DNA of 64,000 nucleotides from Tsukamurella sp. TY48 (GCF_019656655.1 NZ_BPMV01000002.1:868001-932000), one strand, 5' to 3'; positions 33,720 through 42,467 are shown, counted from the first letter of the stretch. Notes: generated by a model from the letters alone, not told the origin. Numbers and translations are program-made.

Positions 33720-35081
33720 CTACTTCACCGGATCGGGGACGAAGGCGCTGCCCCGCTCGCGGTCGAGGAAGGTCTCGGACTTGTTGCGCAGGCAGAAGAT
33801 GTACACCGCCAGCGAGATCGCGATCGTGATGGTGACGTAGGCGATGAACCAGGGCACGTGCCCCGACTTCTTCGCCGCCTCGTAGATCAGCGGCGCGGTG
33901 CCGCCGAAGATCGAGTTGGCCAGCGCGTAGCCCAGGCCCACCCCCAGGGCGCGGACGTGCGACGGGAACAGCTCCGCCTTCACCAGGGCGTTGATCGAGG
34001 TGTACCCGGTGAGGATCACGTAGCTCACGCACACCATGGTGAGCGAGGCGATCGCCACGTGCAGCGTGGGCAAGTAGGTGATGAGGAAGTAGGTGTAGGT
34101 GACACCGCCCACGCCGAAGAAGATCAGCATCGGCTTGCGGCCGATCTTGTCGCTGATCATGCCGCCGATCGGCTGGATCACCATGAGGAAGATCAACCCG
34201 ATGAGGTTGACCCAGGTGGCCGTGAAGGCGTGATCGGTGTACGCGCTCTTGATGATCGCCGGAGCGTTCACGCTGTACACGTAGAAGGCCAGCGTGCCGC
34301 CCATCGTGATGAGGAAGCACAGCACGAGCTGACGCCAGTATCCGCCGAACAGCTCACGCATGGTGCCCGACGAGGTGTCCTCCCCCTCGCGCACCGCCGC
34401 GAGCTGCTCCTCCGACAGCGACTCGTCCATCGTGCGGCGCAACCAGAAGACCACGATCGCCGCGATGCCACCGATGAAGAAGGCGATGCGCCAACCGAAG
34501 TCGGAGACCTGGTCCTTGGTGAACAGCGCCAGCAGGATGAGGAGGGTGAACTGCGCCAGCACGTGGCCGCCCACCAGCGTCACGTACTGGAAGGACGAGA
34601 AGAAGCCGCGCCGCTCCCTGGTGGCGGCCTCGGACATGTACGTGGCCGAGGTGCCGTACTCACCGCCCGTGGCGAATCCCTGCACGAGGCGGCACAGCAC
34701 CAGGATCACCGCGGCGGCCACGCCGATCGTCTCCCGTCCCGGGACCACGGCGATGATGAACGAACAGGCGGCCATCAGGGAGACGCTCATGGTGAGCGCG
34801 GCGCGGCGCCCCCGCCGGTCCGCGAAGCGGCCGAAGAACCACGACCCGACGGGCCGCATGATGAACGTGACCGCGAAGATCGCGTACACGTACAGCGTGG
34901 AGTTCTTATCGGCCTTATCGAAGAACTGACTCTCGAAATAGGTCGCGAACACGGTGTAGACATAAACGTCATACCATTCAACCAAGTTGCCACTGGAGCC
35001 GCGAAGCGTGTTCCACACCGCTCGCCGGGTCTCCGCCCGTGACGAAACCGGCTCTCTCGCCTCGCCTTCGGTATCTGTCAT
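33720..35081 (-). CDS. MFS transporter, metabolite:H+ symporter family (KgtP/ShiA-like)
   Basis: 453 residues with 12 membrane segments. SSGNLVEWYDVYVYTVFA, PVGSWFFGRFADRRGRR and GFATGGEYGTSATYMSEAA are MHS-family hallmarks. Likely cargo is a dicarboxylate such as 2-oxoglutarate or a related acid. The frame stays open far upstream, but AGGAGG 8 nt before the ATG at 35081 decides the start. Second MHS transporter in the window (other at 21966-23378). It follows another MFS gene by 29 bp on the same strand, so both may be cotranscribed. Confidence 0.87.
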   Translation of the reverse strand: MTDTEGEAREPVSSRAETRRAVWNTLRGSSGNLVEWYDVYVYTVFATYFESQFFDKADKNSTLYVYAIFAVTFIMRPVGSWFFGRFADRRGRRAALTMSVSLMAACSFIIAVVPGRETIGVAAAVILVLCRLVQGFATGGEYGTSATYMSEAATRERRGFFSSFQYVTLVGGHVLAQFTLLILLALFTKDQVSDFGWRIAFFIGGIAAIVVFWLRRTMDESLSEEQLAAVREGEDTSSGTMRELFGGYWRQLVLCFLITMGGTLAFYVYSVNAPAIIKSAYTDHAFTATWVNLIGLIFLMVIQPIGGMISDKIGRKPMLIFFGVGGVTYTYFLITYLPTLHVAIASLTMVCVSYVILTGYTSINALVKAELFPSHVRALGVGLGYALANSIFGGTAPLIYEAAKKSGHVPWFIAYVTITIAISLAVYIFCLRNKSETFLDRERGSAFVPDPVK

Positions 35082-35110
35082 GTGCACCGCCTCCTGCATC
35101 TGTTCACCCG

Positions 35111-36481
35111 CTAGATCGCGTCGGCCGAGCGGCCGGTACTCCGGTGCCCCAGCGCAGCCACGGTCACCATCAGCCCGAACATCGCAGCGGCCACCACCGC
35201 GAACACCCACACGCTGCCATGCTCGTCCAGCACCGGAAGCAGAATGAACGGAAGGAACGCCGTCACGAGCTTGGTGAGTGAGTACGCCGCCCCGGCTGCC
35301 GTGCCCCGGATCGCCGTGGGGTAGGAATCGGCCAGGTACACGTGATAGGCGTTCGAGAACAGGTTCGATGCCAGCGTGTACAGGAAGCCGGCGATCACGA
35401 TCTGCGCCGGACTCGATGCGAAGCCGAACCACAGACCGAACGCGGCCATGAGCCCCGCCGACCCGATCACCAGGTACCGGCGCTCCACTCGTTCGACGAT
35501 CGGCATCGCCAGCGCCGCCCCCAGCGGGTACCCGATGTACGACAGCGCGACGAACAACAGCGAGGTCTGGATCGAATACCCCTTCGCCACCAGCACCAGC
35601 GGCGCGATGGTGCCGAAGCCGTAGTACCCGAAGACCTCGAGCGCCGAGACGATCCACAGCATCACCGTGCGGCGCCGATAGGGAGGGCGGAAGAGGTCGG
35701 CGATCGATATCGACTGCGCGGTCACCGGCCTGAGGTGCGGATCGGGCTGTGCCAGCGCCTTCCCCTCCTTGACCGCCTGCTCCTCCAACCGCCGGACGAT
35801 GGCGTCGGCCTCGTCGTAGCGTCCCTGTGCCTCCAGCCAACGCGGCGATTCGGGCAGCCCCCGGCGGACGAGCCACACCAGGAAGGATCCGAGCGCGCCG
35901 AAGACGAAGAGCAGTCTCCACCCCGCCACATCGACCGATCCCAGGTGGAAGGTGTGCGGGGTCAGCCAGCGCGCCGCGAAGCCCACCACGGGAACACCGA
36001 GGAAGGACACCGTGTACGCGAGCGAGATGTACTTCCCTCGGACGTTCTTCGGGAGGAGGTCCGACAGGTAGGAGTCGGCGAGCGCGAACTCGCCGCCGAT
36101 GCCGATGCCCGCGATGAACCGGGTGACCACCAGGAACGAGACGTTCGGGCTGAACGCGCCCGCCAGCGACATCGCCGAATAGATGGCCAGGTTGATCATG
36201 AAGGCGCGGCGGCGTCCCACCCGGTCGGCGAGCCGGCCCATGAGCAGTGCGCCGAGGAACTGGCCGATGAACGCCGAGGCCAGCAGGATCTTCAGCTGCT
36301 CCGGCCCCAGCGCGAAGTCGCGACGCAGCACCGTCGCGATGGTCGCGGCCAGGAAGTTTTCGTACTGGTCGAAGAACAGGCCGAGTCCGATCACGCCGAC
36401 CGCGGCGAAGTGCAGCCTGGTCATCGGCAGCCGATCGAGGCGGGCGGCGATCGACGGCACCGATGTCGTTTCCGTGGACAT
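35111..36481 (-). CDS. MFS transporter, sugar-porter / aromatic-acid type
   Basis: 456 residues with 12 membrane segments. Marks: GLFFDQYENFLAATIATVL, GQFLGALLMGRLADRVGRRR, and GIGGEFALADSYLSDLLPKNVRGKY split around the helix-4/5 loop. SPRWLEAQGR is a sugar-porter motif. A minus-strand TACCTT (36488-36493) is 6 nt before the ATG at 36481, which favours this start over the GTG at 36487 and suggests a leaderless mRNA. Substrate unknown. Confidence 0.83.
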   Translation of the reverse strand: MSTETTSVPSIAARLDRLPMTRLHFAAVGVIGLGLFFDQYENFLAATIATVLRRDFALGPEQLKILLASAFIGQFLGALLMGRLADRVGRRRAFMINLAIYSAMSLAGAFSPNVSFLVVTRFIAGIGIGGEFALADSYLSDLLPKNVRGKYISLAYTVSFLGVPVVGFAARWLTPHTFHLGSVDVAGWRLLFVFGALGSFLVWLVRRGLPESPRWLEAQGRYDEADAIVRRLEEQAVKEGKALAQPDPHLRPVTAQSISIADLFRPPYRRRTVMLWIVSALEVFGYYGFGTIAPLVLVAKGYSIQTSLLFVALSYIGYPLGAALAMPIVERVERRYLVIGSAGLMAAFGLWFGFASSPAQIVIAGFLYTLASNLFSNAYHVYLADSYPTAIRGTAAGAAYSLTKLVTAFLPFILLPVLDEHGSVWVFAVVAAAMFGLMVTVAALGHRSTGRSADAI

Positions 36482-36529
36482 CCTCACAAGGTACTTCGGC
36501 TCTCGAAGCCTCTCGCGGTACGCCCGCCC

Positions 36530-36542
36530 ATGTCACAGACAT
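36530..36542. promoter_or_regulatory. Short dyad in the MFS/sirtuin divergent gap
   Basis: ATGTC-ACA-GACAT, a perfect 5-bp dyad with a 3-bp centre, midway between the divergent MFS and sirtuin starts. GntR- or TetR-type regulators can use sites of this size. No regulator gene is adjacent. Confidence 0.25.
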
Positions 36543-36605
36543 TCCGGGCATCGGCGACGCCACCGCGACCGCGATGACTCCGTCCGCCCTGCGGCTGCAA
36601 CGGCG

Positions 36606-36611
36606 TAGAAT
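36606..36611 (+). promoter_or_regulatory. -10 element of a leaderless sirtuin transcript
   Basis: TAGAAT is a strong -10 match and ends 6 nt before the GTG start of the sirtuin gene. No Shine-Dalgarno is possible in that space, so the mRNA is probably leaderless. Confidence 0.55.
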
Positions 36612-36617
36612 CGACTC

Positions 36618-37484
36618 GTGCGCACCGCGATACCCGCCTGGGAACCCGCGGAGCCGACTGTGCCCGACGACGACTACGCCGACCGGCTCCACTCGGCGGC
36701 ACAACTGCTCCACGGCCGCCGGATCGTCGCCCTCACCGGCGCCGGCGTCTCCACGGCCTCCGGAATCCCGGACTACCGCAGCCCGGGGGCGCCACGCCGC
36801 ACCCCGATGACCCTGCAACAATTCCTCGGCTCGCCCGAGTTCCGCAGCCGGTACTGGGCGCGCAACCACCTCGGATGGCGGCACATGGATTCGGCAGTTC
36901 CGAACGCCGCGCACCGCGGGCTCGCCGCGCTGCCCGGCGTGACGGGTGTGATCACGCAGAACGTGGACCTGCTGCACCTGAAGGCCGGCTCGCGCGGCGT
37001 GATCGATCTGCACGGCAACTACGCCCAGGTGCGCTGCCTGAGCTGTGATCACCGGATCAGCCGGCATCGTTTGCACACGATCCTGGAGCCGCTCAACGCG
37101 GGCTTCTCCGCGCGCATCGCGGGCCGCGGCGCGCTCGAGGTGGCGCCCGACGCCGATGTGGTGGTCGAAGACACCACCGACTTCACCATGGTGGACTGCG
37201 GCCGGTGCGGCGGCATCCTCAAACCCGACATCGTCTACTTCGGTGAGTCGGTGCCCAAGCCCCGTGTAGCCCGGGCCTTCTCGGCGGTCGACGATGCGGA
37301 CGCCCTGCTCGTGCTGGGCACCTCGCTGACCGTCATGTCCGGCCTGCGCTTCGTGCGGCACGCACACAAGCACGGCAAGCCGATCGTCATCGTCAACCGG
37401 GGCCGCACCCGCGGGGACGAGCTCGCCGATGTCACCGTGGACGTCGACGTGGCCACCGCCCTGGACGCACTCGCGCACCACTGA
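36618..37484 (+). CDS. NAD-dependent protein deacylase, class II sirtuin
   Basis: 288 residues. NAD-binding motif LTGAGVSTASGIPDYRSPGA, TQNVDLLH, catalytic His in DLHGNY, zinc ligands in RCLSCDH and DCGRCGG, then ILKPDIVYFGESVP, which places it in class II (SIRT4-like). It removes acyl groups from lysines using NAD. Start is a GTG 6 nt after a TAGAAT -10. It ends 11 bp before the GH3 gene and may be cotranscribed with it. Confidence 0.92.
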   Translation: MRTAIPAWEPAEPTVPDDDYADRLHSAAQLLHGRRIVALTGAGVSTASGIPDYRSPGAPRRTPMTLQQFLGSPEFRSRYWARNHLGWRHMDSAVPNAAHRGLAALPGVTGVITQNVDLLHLKAGSRGVIDLHGNYAQVRCLSCDHRISRHRLHTILEPLNAGFSARIAGRGALEVAPDADVVVEDTTDFTMVDCGRCGGILKPDIVYFGESVPKPRVARAFSAVDDADALLVLGTSLTVMSGLRFVRHAHKHGKPIVIVNRGRTRGDELADVTVDVDVATALDALAHH

Positions 37485-37495
37485 GAGGACAGCCC

Positions 37496-39709
37496 ATGAC
37501 CGCCGCCGACGATCTCCCCCTCGAGGACCGGGCCCGCCTGCTGACGGGTGCCGACTTCTGGACGACCGCGGCGGTGCCCGAAGCGGGAGTGCCCGCGATG
37601 GTCCTCACCGACGGCCCGCACGGGGTACGCCGGCAGATCGGATCCGCCGATCATCTCGGACTGAACGCGGCGGCACCGGCCACCTGCTTCCCGCCGGCGG
37701 TGGCCGTCGGGTCGAGCTGGAACCCCGATCTCGCGCGCCGCATCGGCGCCGCCATCGCCGTGGAGGCCCGCGCCCTCGGCGTGACGATAGCGCTCGGTCC
37801 CGGGGTGAACATCAAACGCCATCCGTTGTGCGGCAGGAACTTCGAGTACTACTCCGAGGACCCACTGCTCGCGGGTGTGCTCGGCGCGGCCCACGTGACC
37901 GGACAGCAGGGCGGCGGCACGGGAGCCTCGGTCAAGCATTTCGCGGTGAACAACCAGGAGACCGAGCGGATGCGGATCAGCGTCGACGTGGACACGCGCA
38001 CGCTGCGGGAGATCTATCTCCCCGCCTTCGAGCGGATCGTCACCGAGGCCGCCCCCGCCACCGTGATGTGCTCGTACAACCGGATCGCGGGCACCTACGC
38101 CTCGGAGAACACCTGGCTGCTCACCACACTGCTGCGCGAGGAGTGGGGCTTCCGGGGGCTCGTGGTCTCCGACTGGGGCGCCGTGCACGACCGGGTCGCC
38201 GCCCTGCGCGCCGGACTCGACCTGGAGATGCCGCACGCGCCGCGCAGCGTCGAGCAGGTGGTGAGCGCCGTGGGATCCGGCGACCTCGATGCCGCCACCG
38301 CGACCATCTCCGCACAGCGGGTGCTCGACCTCGCGCGGTACGCACCGTCGGACCAGGAGCCCGCACCGGACGTGCAGGCGCACCACGACCTCGCCCGTGC
38401 GGCCGCCGCGGAGTGCGCCGTGCTGCTGCGCAACGAGAACTCCGCCCTGCCCCTCGGCCCGGACTCCGGGCGCATCGCCGTGATCGGCGAGCTGGCGCGC
38501 ACACCGCGGTACCAGGGAGGCGGGTCGAGCCACATCACCGCGACCCGCGTCGACGTGCCTCTCGACGAGATCAACACGCGCGCAGCCACGATCGGCGTGA
38601 ACACCGAGTTCGCCGCCGGATACGCGCTCGACCGCGACGACGCCGCCCTGCGCGCCGAGGCCTCGGCCGTCGCCGCCCGCAGCGACATCGCAGTCGTCTT
38701 CGCCGGGCTCACCGAGACCGAGGAGTCCGAGGGCTTCGACCGCCCGAGCCTCGCGATCGCACCGCACCAGGTGGAGCTCCTGCGGGCCGTGGCCGGGGCC
38801 GCACCGCGCACCGTCGTGGTCCTGGTCGGCGGCGGGGTCGTCGAGCTCGAGCCCTGGCACGACGAGGTGGACGCCATCCTCGAGGCCTTCCTGCTCGGCC
38901 AGGGCGGCGGCGCGGCGATCGCCGACCTGCTGTTCGGGATCGCGGCACCGTCGGGCAGGCTCGCCGAGACCATCCCCCGGCGCATCGAGGACACCCCCGC
39001 GTTCGGCAACTTCCCCGGCGAGCTGGGCACCGTCCGGTACGGCGAGGGCCTCCTGGTGGGCTACCGCTGGTACGAGACCCGCGACATCGCGCCCCGGTAT
39101 CCCTTCGGGCACGGCCTGGGGTACACCACGTTCGATATCAGCGGCCTCGAAGTGGTTGCCACCGGAGCCGATTCCGCGACCGCCCGGGTGACGGTGACGA
39201 ACACGGGCACCCGGGCCGGACATCACGTGGTCCAGCTGTACATCGGTTCCGATGCCGGTGCCGTCTTCCGGCCGCGACGCGCACTCGCCGCGTTCCGCAA
39301 GGTCGAGCTCGTCCCAGGAGCGAGCACCGTCGTCGAATTCGACCTGCCACGAAGGGCATTCGCGCACTACGACGTGTCCCGTGCGGACTGGGCGGTCCCG
39401 GGCGGGACGTACCGCATCGACGCCGGGCACAGCAGCCGCGACATCGCGGCCGTCGCCGAGATCCGGCTCGACGGAGACGTGCTCGTCGAACGCTTGGGCA
39501 TGGACTCGACGATCGCCGAATGGGCGGCGCACCCCCTGGCGGGCGAGGCCTTCCGGACGGCGCTCGCCGACTCCGCGGGTGGCCTGCCGATCGACCAGCT
39601 CCTCGAACTCGCCGGGTCGATGCCCCTCGGTAAGGCCCTCGACATGATTCCCGGGCCCGGCGGCGAGGAGGCCCGCGCCCACGTCGAGACCATGATCGCG
39701 GCGCAGTGA
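37496..39709 (+). CDS. Glycoside hydrolase family 3 beta-glucosidase
   Basis: 737 residues. N-terminal TIM barrel with VLTDGPHGVRRQ, GPGVNIKRHPLCGRNFEYYSEDP in two pieces (KRHPLCGRNFEYYSEDP near residues 105-121), VKHFAVNNQE and the nucleophile Asp in GLVVSDWGAVHD. The second alpha/beta domain carries LLRNENSALPL and the GGGSSHIT loop; a C-terminal fibronectin-III-like domain has GHHVVQLYIG. It lacks a signal peptide, so it probably hydrolyses imported oligosaccharides. AGAGGA lies about 6 nt before the ATG. Confidence 0.92.
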   Translation: MTAADDLPLEDRARLLTGADFWTTAAVPEAGVPAMVLTDGPHGVRRQIGSADHLGLNAAAPATCFPPAVAVGSSWNPDLARRIGAAIAVEARALGVTIALGPGVNIKRHPLCGRNFEYYSEDPLLAGVLGAAHVTGQQGGGTGASVKHFAVNNQETERMRISVDVDTRTLREIYLPAFERIVTEAAPATVMCSYNRIAGTYASENTWLLTTLLREEWGFRGLVVSDWGAVHDRVAALRAGLDLEMPHAPRSVEQVVSAVGSGDLDAATATISAQRVLDLARYAPSDQEPAPDVQAHHDLARAAAAECAVLLRNENSALPLGPDSGRIAVIGELARTPRYQGGGSSHITATRVDVPLDEINTRAATIGVNTEFAAGYALDRDDAALRAEASAVAARSDIAVVFAGLTETEESEGFDRPSLAIAPHQVELLRAVAGAAPRTVVVLVGGGVVELEPWHDEVDAILEAFLLGQGGGAAIADLLFGIAAPSGRLAETIPRRIEDTPAFGNFPGELGTVRYGEGLLVGYRWYETRDIAPRYPFGHGLGYTTFDISGLEVVATGADSATARVTVTNTGTRAGHHVVQLYIGSDAGAVFRPRRALAAFRKVELVPGASTVVEFDLPRRAFAHYDVSRADWAVPGGTYRIDAGHSSRDIAAVAEIRLDGDVLVERLGMDSTIAEWAAHPLAGEAFRTALADSAGGLPIDQLLELAGSMPLGKALDMIPGPGGEEARAHVETMIAAQ

Positions 39710-39758
39710 GCCGCGCTGCTCACAGCGGATCGGCTACCTGAGCGGCCGCATCGCGTCG

Positions 39759-39764
39759 TAGCCT
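39759..39764 (+). promoter_or_regulatory. -10 element of the PopR/ClgR-like gene
   Basis: TAGCCT, 6 nt before the ATG of the regulator gene and without a Shine-Dalgarno, as in other probable leaderless genes of this window. Confidence 0.48.
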
Positions 39765-39770
39765 TCGACC

Positions 39771-40130
39771 ATGGAGACGCGCACCGACGGCGAGGCCCTG
39801 TTCCGGCACGAACTGGGATCGCAGCTGCGTCGGTTGCGGCATCAGCGCGGCGAGCGCCTCGCCGACACCGCACGCCGCGCCGGCATCTCGCCGCAGTACC
39901 TGTCCGAGGTGGAACGCGGCCTCAAGGACCCGTCCAGCGAGATGCTCGCGGCCATCACCGGCGCGCTCGGCGCCCCGGTCGGCGAGGTGATCGTCGCCGT
40001 CGGGCTCCAGCTGCGCACGGTCCGCCGGCCCACCCGACTGCACCTCGTTCCCACCGGCACCGTCGCCACCCCGGTGCCGCAGGCGCCACGCGGCGTGCAG
40101 GCGCACTCCCCCGTGCTGCGCGCCGCCTGA
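39771..40130 (+). CDS. ClgR/PopR-type XRE regulator with Ala-Ala C-terminus
   Basis: 119 residues. A helix-turn-helix at about 12-70 (FRHELGSQLRRLRHQRGERL and AGISPQYLSEVERGLKDPSS) matches ClgR and PopR, activators of clp genes in actinobacteria. The protein ends SPVLRAA; in Streptomyces, PopR and ClgR with C-terminal Ala-Ala are themselves ClpP substrates. It lies tail to tail with a second clpP pair, 2 bp apart, like popR beside clpP3-clpP4 in Streptomyces. The expected role is to activate this pair when the main ClpP1P2 is impaired. Confidence 0.82.
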   Translation: METRTDGEALFRHELGSQLRRLRHQRGERLADTARRAGISPQYLSEVERGLKDPSSEMLAAITGALGAPVGEVIVAVGLQLRTVRRPTRLHLVPTGTVATPVPQAPRGVQAHSPVLRAA

Positions 40131-40132
40131 GG

Positions 40133-40720
40133 TCAGTGTTCCTCGATCACCTCGTCGATCAGGCCGTACGCCACCGCGTCCGCGGGAGTGAAGACGCGGT
40201 CGTGATCGGTATCGGCACGCAATCGGTCGGGCTCCTGCCCCGTGTGCCGGGCCAGGATCTGCTCCATCTGCCCACGCACCCGTACCACCTCGTCGGCCTG
40301 CAGGATCAGATCGGGGATCGTTCCGCGGCCCTGCGCGGCGGGCTGGTGCAGCACCACCCGCGAATGCGGCAATGCCACCCGCTTACCGGGCGCACCGGCC
40401 GCCAGGAGGACCGCGCCCACCGCCACCGCCTGCCCCACGCACGTGGTCGCGATCGGTGAGCGGATGTAGCGCATGGTGTCGTAGATGGCCAGCATCGCGC
40501 TGGGATCGCCGCCCTCGCAATTGATGTAGAGCTGGATATCCGCATCCGGGTTATCGGACTCGAGGAACAGCAGCTGTGCCACGACGGCGTTCGCGACCCC
40601 GGCGTCGATACCCGTTCCCAAGTACACGACCCGCTCGGACAGTAGGTAGGAGTAGACGTCCGAGACCCGCTCGCCGTGCGGGCGCCGTTCGATCACGTTG
40701 GGGATGGTGTAGGTGCTCAT
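40133..40720 (-). CDS. ClpP-like subunit lacking the catalytic serine
   Basis: 195 residues of ClpP fold. The nucleophile motif, normally GQAASMGA, reads CVGQAVAVGAVLLAAGAPGK, with Ala100 in place of Ser (codon GCG). His125 (LHQPAA) and Asp174 (DTDHDRVF) of the triad remain. The substrate-strand motif NSPGGS is changed to NCEGGD. It is therefore probably a non-cleaving ring subunit, like ClpR of plastids and cyanobacteria, acting with the active subunit encoded upstream (ATGA overlap). Frame and length are intact, so it is not a pseudogene. Confidence 0.88.
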   Translation of the reverse strand: MSTYTIPNVIERRPHGERVSDVYSYLLSERVVYLGTGIDAGVANAVVAQLLFLESDNPDADIQLYINCEGGDPSAMLAIYDTMRYIRSPIATTCVGQAVAVGAVLLAAGAPGKRVALPHSRVVLHQPAAQGRGTIPDLILQADEVVRVRGQMEQILARHTGQEPDRLRADTDHDRVFTPADAVAYGLIDEVIEEH

Positions 40721-41337
40721 CGGGCCGCTCCCGCCAGGTCGAAGCCCGCTCGGCGGCGGCGTCCGGGGACGATCTCGTCGAAGGAGCCGACGATCTCGTC
40801 GATGAAGCCGTAGTCGAGCGCCTCCCGTGCGGTGTACCAGCGATCGTGCAGGGAATCCTCGAAGATCTGCTCGCGCGGCCTCTCCGTGTCCTCGGCGATC
40901 AGGCCGAGCACCGTATCGCGGGTGTGCCGCAGATCGCCGGCCTGCAGCTCGATGTCGACGGCGGTGCCGCCGATGCCGGCCGAAACCTGGTGCATGAGGA
41001 CACGGGCGTGCGGGAGGGCGCGGCGCTTACCCGGAGTACCGGCCGACAGCAGGAATTGCCCTGCGCTGTAGGCGATGCCGAAGACCAGGGTGGACACATC
41101 GCACGGGATCAGGCGCATCACATCGCGGATGGCCAGCATCGCCGGGACGGAACCGCCCGGGGAGTGGATCCACAGCGCGATCTCCTTGGGGCTGGCCGCC
41201 GCCAGCGACATCAATTGGGTGGCGAGGAGGGCGCCGTTATCGTCGTCGAGCGGACCGTCGAGCACCACGACCCGCTGGTCGTACAGCTCGCGGCGCACAC
41301 GTTCGGTGAATTGCGGGATCTTCGGGTTTTCGCTCAT
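40717..41337 (-). CDS. ClpP protease subunit, second locus (ClpP3/4-like)
   Basis: 206 residues from ATG 41337 (MSENPKIPQF). The triad is complete: Ser91 in FGIAYSAGQFLLSAG, His116 in LMHQVSAG and Asp165 in SLHDRWYT; IHSPGGSV is normal. It would supply the only proteolytic sites of a mixed complex with the Ala-for-Ser partner downstream. Both are distinct from the main clpP1-clpP2 at 60862-62143. A CGC-N5-GCG motif lies about 75 bp upstream. Confidence 0.9.
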   Translation of the reverse strand: MSENPKIPQFTERVRRELYDQRVVVLDGPLDDDNGALLATQLMSLAAASPKEIALWIHSPGGSVPAMLAIRDVMRLIPCDVSTLVFGIAYSAGQFLLSAGTPGKRRALPHARVLMHQVSAGIGGTAVDIELQAGDLRHTRDTVLGLIAEDTERPREQIFEDSLHDRWYTAREALDYGFIDEIVGSFDEIVPGRRRRAGFDLAGAAR

Positions 41338-41410
41338 GCCCCGATGCTGCACCGCACAACCACCGCGGTGCACGCCGATCCGCCTGCCGCGGAACCGCTT
41401 CCGGCAGCTC

Positions 41411-41421
41411 CGCTGCGAGCG
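41411..41421. promoter_or_regulatory. Possible ClgR/PopR-type site (CGC-N5-GCG)
   Basis: CGC-TGCGA-GCG lies 74 bp upstream of the active second-locus clpP. ClgR sites in corynebacteria contain CGCY-N3-RGCG, which this fits except for the central A. Such short GC-rich patterns arise easily by chance here. Confidence 0.25.
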
Positions 41422-41459
41422 GATCCGCCGTCAGCCGCGCACGCAGGCCGGCGTCAGGT

Positions 41460-42467
41460 TCAGTTCGCGGAGTACGCGGGTTCGCTGCGGAAGCGCGAGG
41501 CGCGGCCGTCGATGCCCAGGGCGCGCCACAGTAGCCGCGATACCGGGTTCATCAGCTTGGTGTGCTCGGCCAGCAGTCGCACATCGCCGAAGACCTCGCG
41601 CTTGACGGCCTGCGATTCCGGGGAGCGCCAGTACATCTGCTTCCACACCGACCGCGGGATGTCGAACCGCTTGCGGAACTGCCGAGGCGGCACCGCGATC
41701 GCGGTGAGCAGCGACCGCATCACGAGCGGCAGCGCCAGCGACAGCAGGAATCGCGGAAGCGGGCCACGGGTGGGGATGCGGTGCTCCAGCAGCTGGTGCG
41801 CGAACGAGATGTGCCGCGCTTCCTCGGCCACGTGGATCTGCATCACGGCTGTCATCGTGGGGTGCTGTTCGATGCCCGAACGCAGGAACTGCTTCTGGAC
41901 ATGGTCGATCGGCTCCTCACCGCCCAGCACGCCCATGTAGAAGATGATCGGGAAGGTGGTGGCCGCCAACGGGATCAGCGGCGACAGACGGCGGAACCAC
42001 AGCGGTCCGCCGGGCACGTCCATCCCGATCCGGTTGACGAACTCCTGGAACATCAGCGTGTGCTGGCACTCCTCCTTCGCCTCGTGCGTGGCGTACCGGA
42101 ACTCCGGCGAATTGTTCGGCTGCACCGCGGTGTACTGCATGATCCCGCGGATCAGGACGGACTCGAACTGCAGCCCCACCTTGGCCACATTGGCCTGGCG
42201 CCACATGCCCATCTCGATCTGCTTCGACCGCGGCTGCGCCTGGTACCACTCGGTGCGGCCGATCGGGTCGAACCGCGAATCGAGGATCCAGCGCGGATCG
42301 TCCGGGGTCACGGCGAGCTCGGGCGAATCCCAGTCGATGTCGACGTAGGGGTCGAAGTTGCGGTTCACCGACGCCTCGGACAGATCCTGGAGGGTCTGTT
42401 CGTACTCCGCCTGCCCGGGGAACGGGCGGCCGCGGGTGCGTCCCATGTGCGTGATGTGCAGCGCCAC
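41460..42467 (-). CDS. AurF-like diiron oxygenase
   Basis: 335 residues, ferritin-like all-helical. Iron ligands are visible as Glu in LQFESVLIRGIM, THEAKEECQHTLMF (E-x6-7-H type), and HVAEEARHISFAHQLLEHR (E-x2-RH). This pattern fits the AurF / DUF4873-neighbour family of non-haem diiron oxygenases, which act on aromatic amines or other organic substrates. AGGAGG precedes the GTG start. No partner reductase or substrate pathway is adjacent; the 122-bp gap to clpP argues for separate transcription. Confidence 0.78.
   Translation of the reverse strand: MALHITHMGRTRGRPFPGQAEYEQTLQDLSEASVNRNFDPYVDIDWDSPELAVTPDDPRWILDSRFDPIGRTEWYQAQPRSKQIEMGMWRQANVAKVGLQFESVLIRGIMQYTAVQPNNSPEFRYATHEAKEECQHTLMFQEFVNRIGMDVPGGPLWFRRLSPLIPLAATTFPIIFYMGVLGGEEPIDHVQKQFLRSGIEQHPTMTAVMQIHVAEEARHISFAHQLLEHRIPTRGPLPRFLLSLALPLVMRSLLTAIAVPPRQFRKRFDIPRSVWKQMYWRSPESQAVKREVFGDVRLLAEHTKLMNPVSRLLWRALGIDGRASRFRSEPAYSAN

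Noticed and set aside
33720-37481. One open frame of 1253 codons on the minus strand across a transporter, its upstream MFS gene and the sirtuin
   Set aside because: Only the first 1362 bp upstream of 33720 encode a recognisable protein, and AGGAGG before ATG 35081 fixes its start. The rest is antisense or out-of-frame reading in GC-rich DNA.
37235-39682. 815-codon minus-strand frame
   Set aside because: Antisense to the GH3 gene, which has the SDWG nucleophile motif in the plus frame.
40133-40720. Pseudogene call for the Ser-less clpP
   Set aside because: Full length, no frameshift, His and Asp kept, coupled to its partner; a non-catalytic subunit is more likely.
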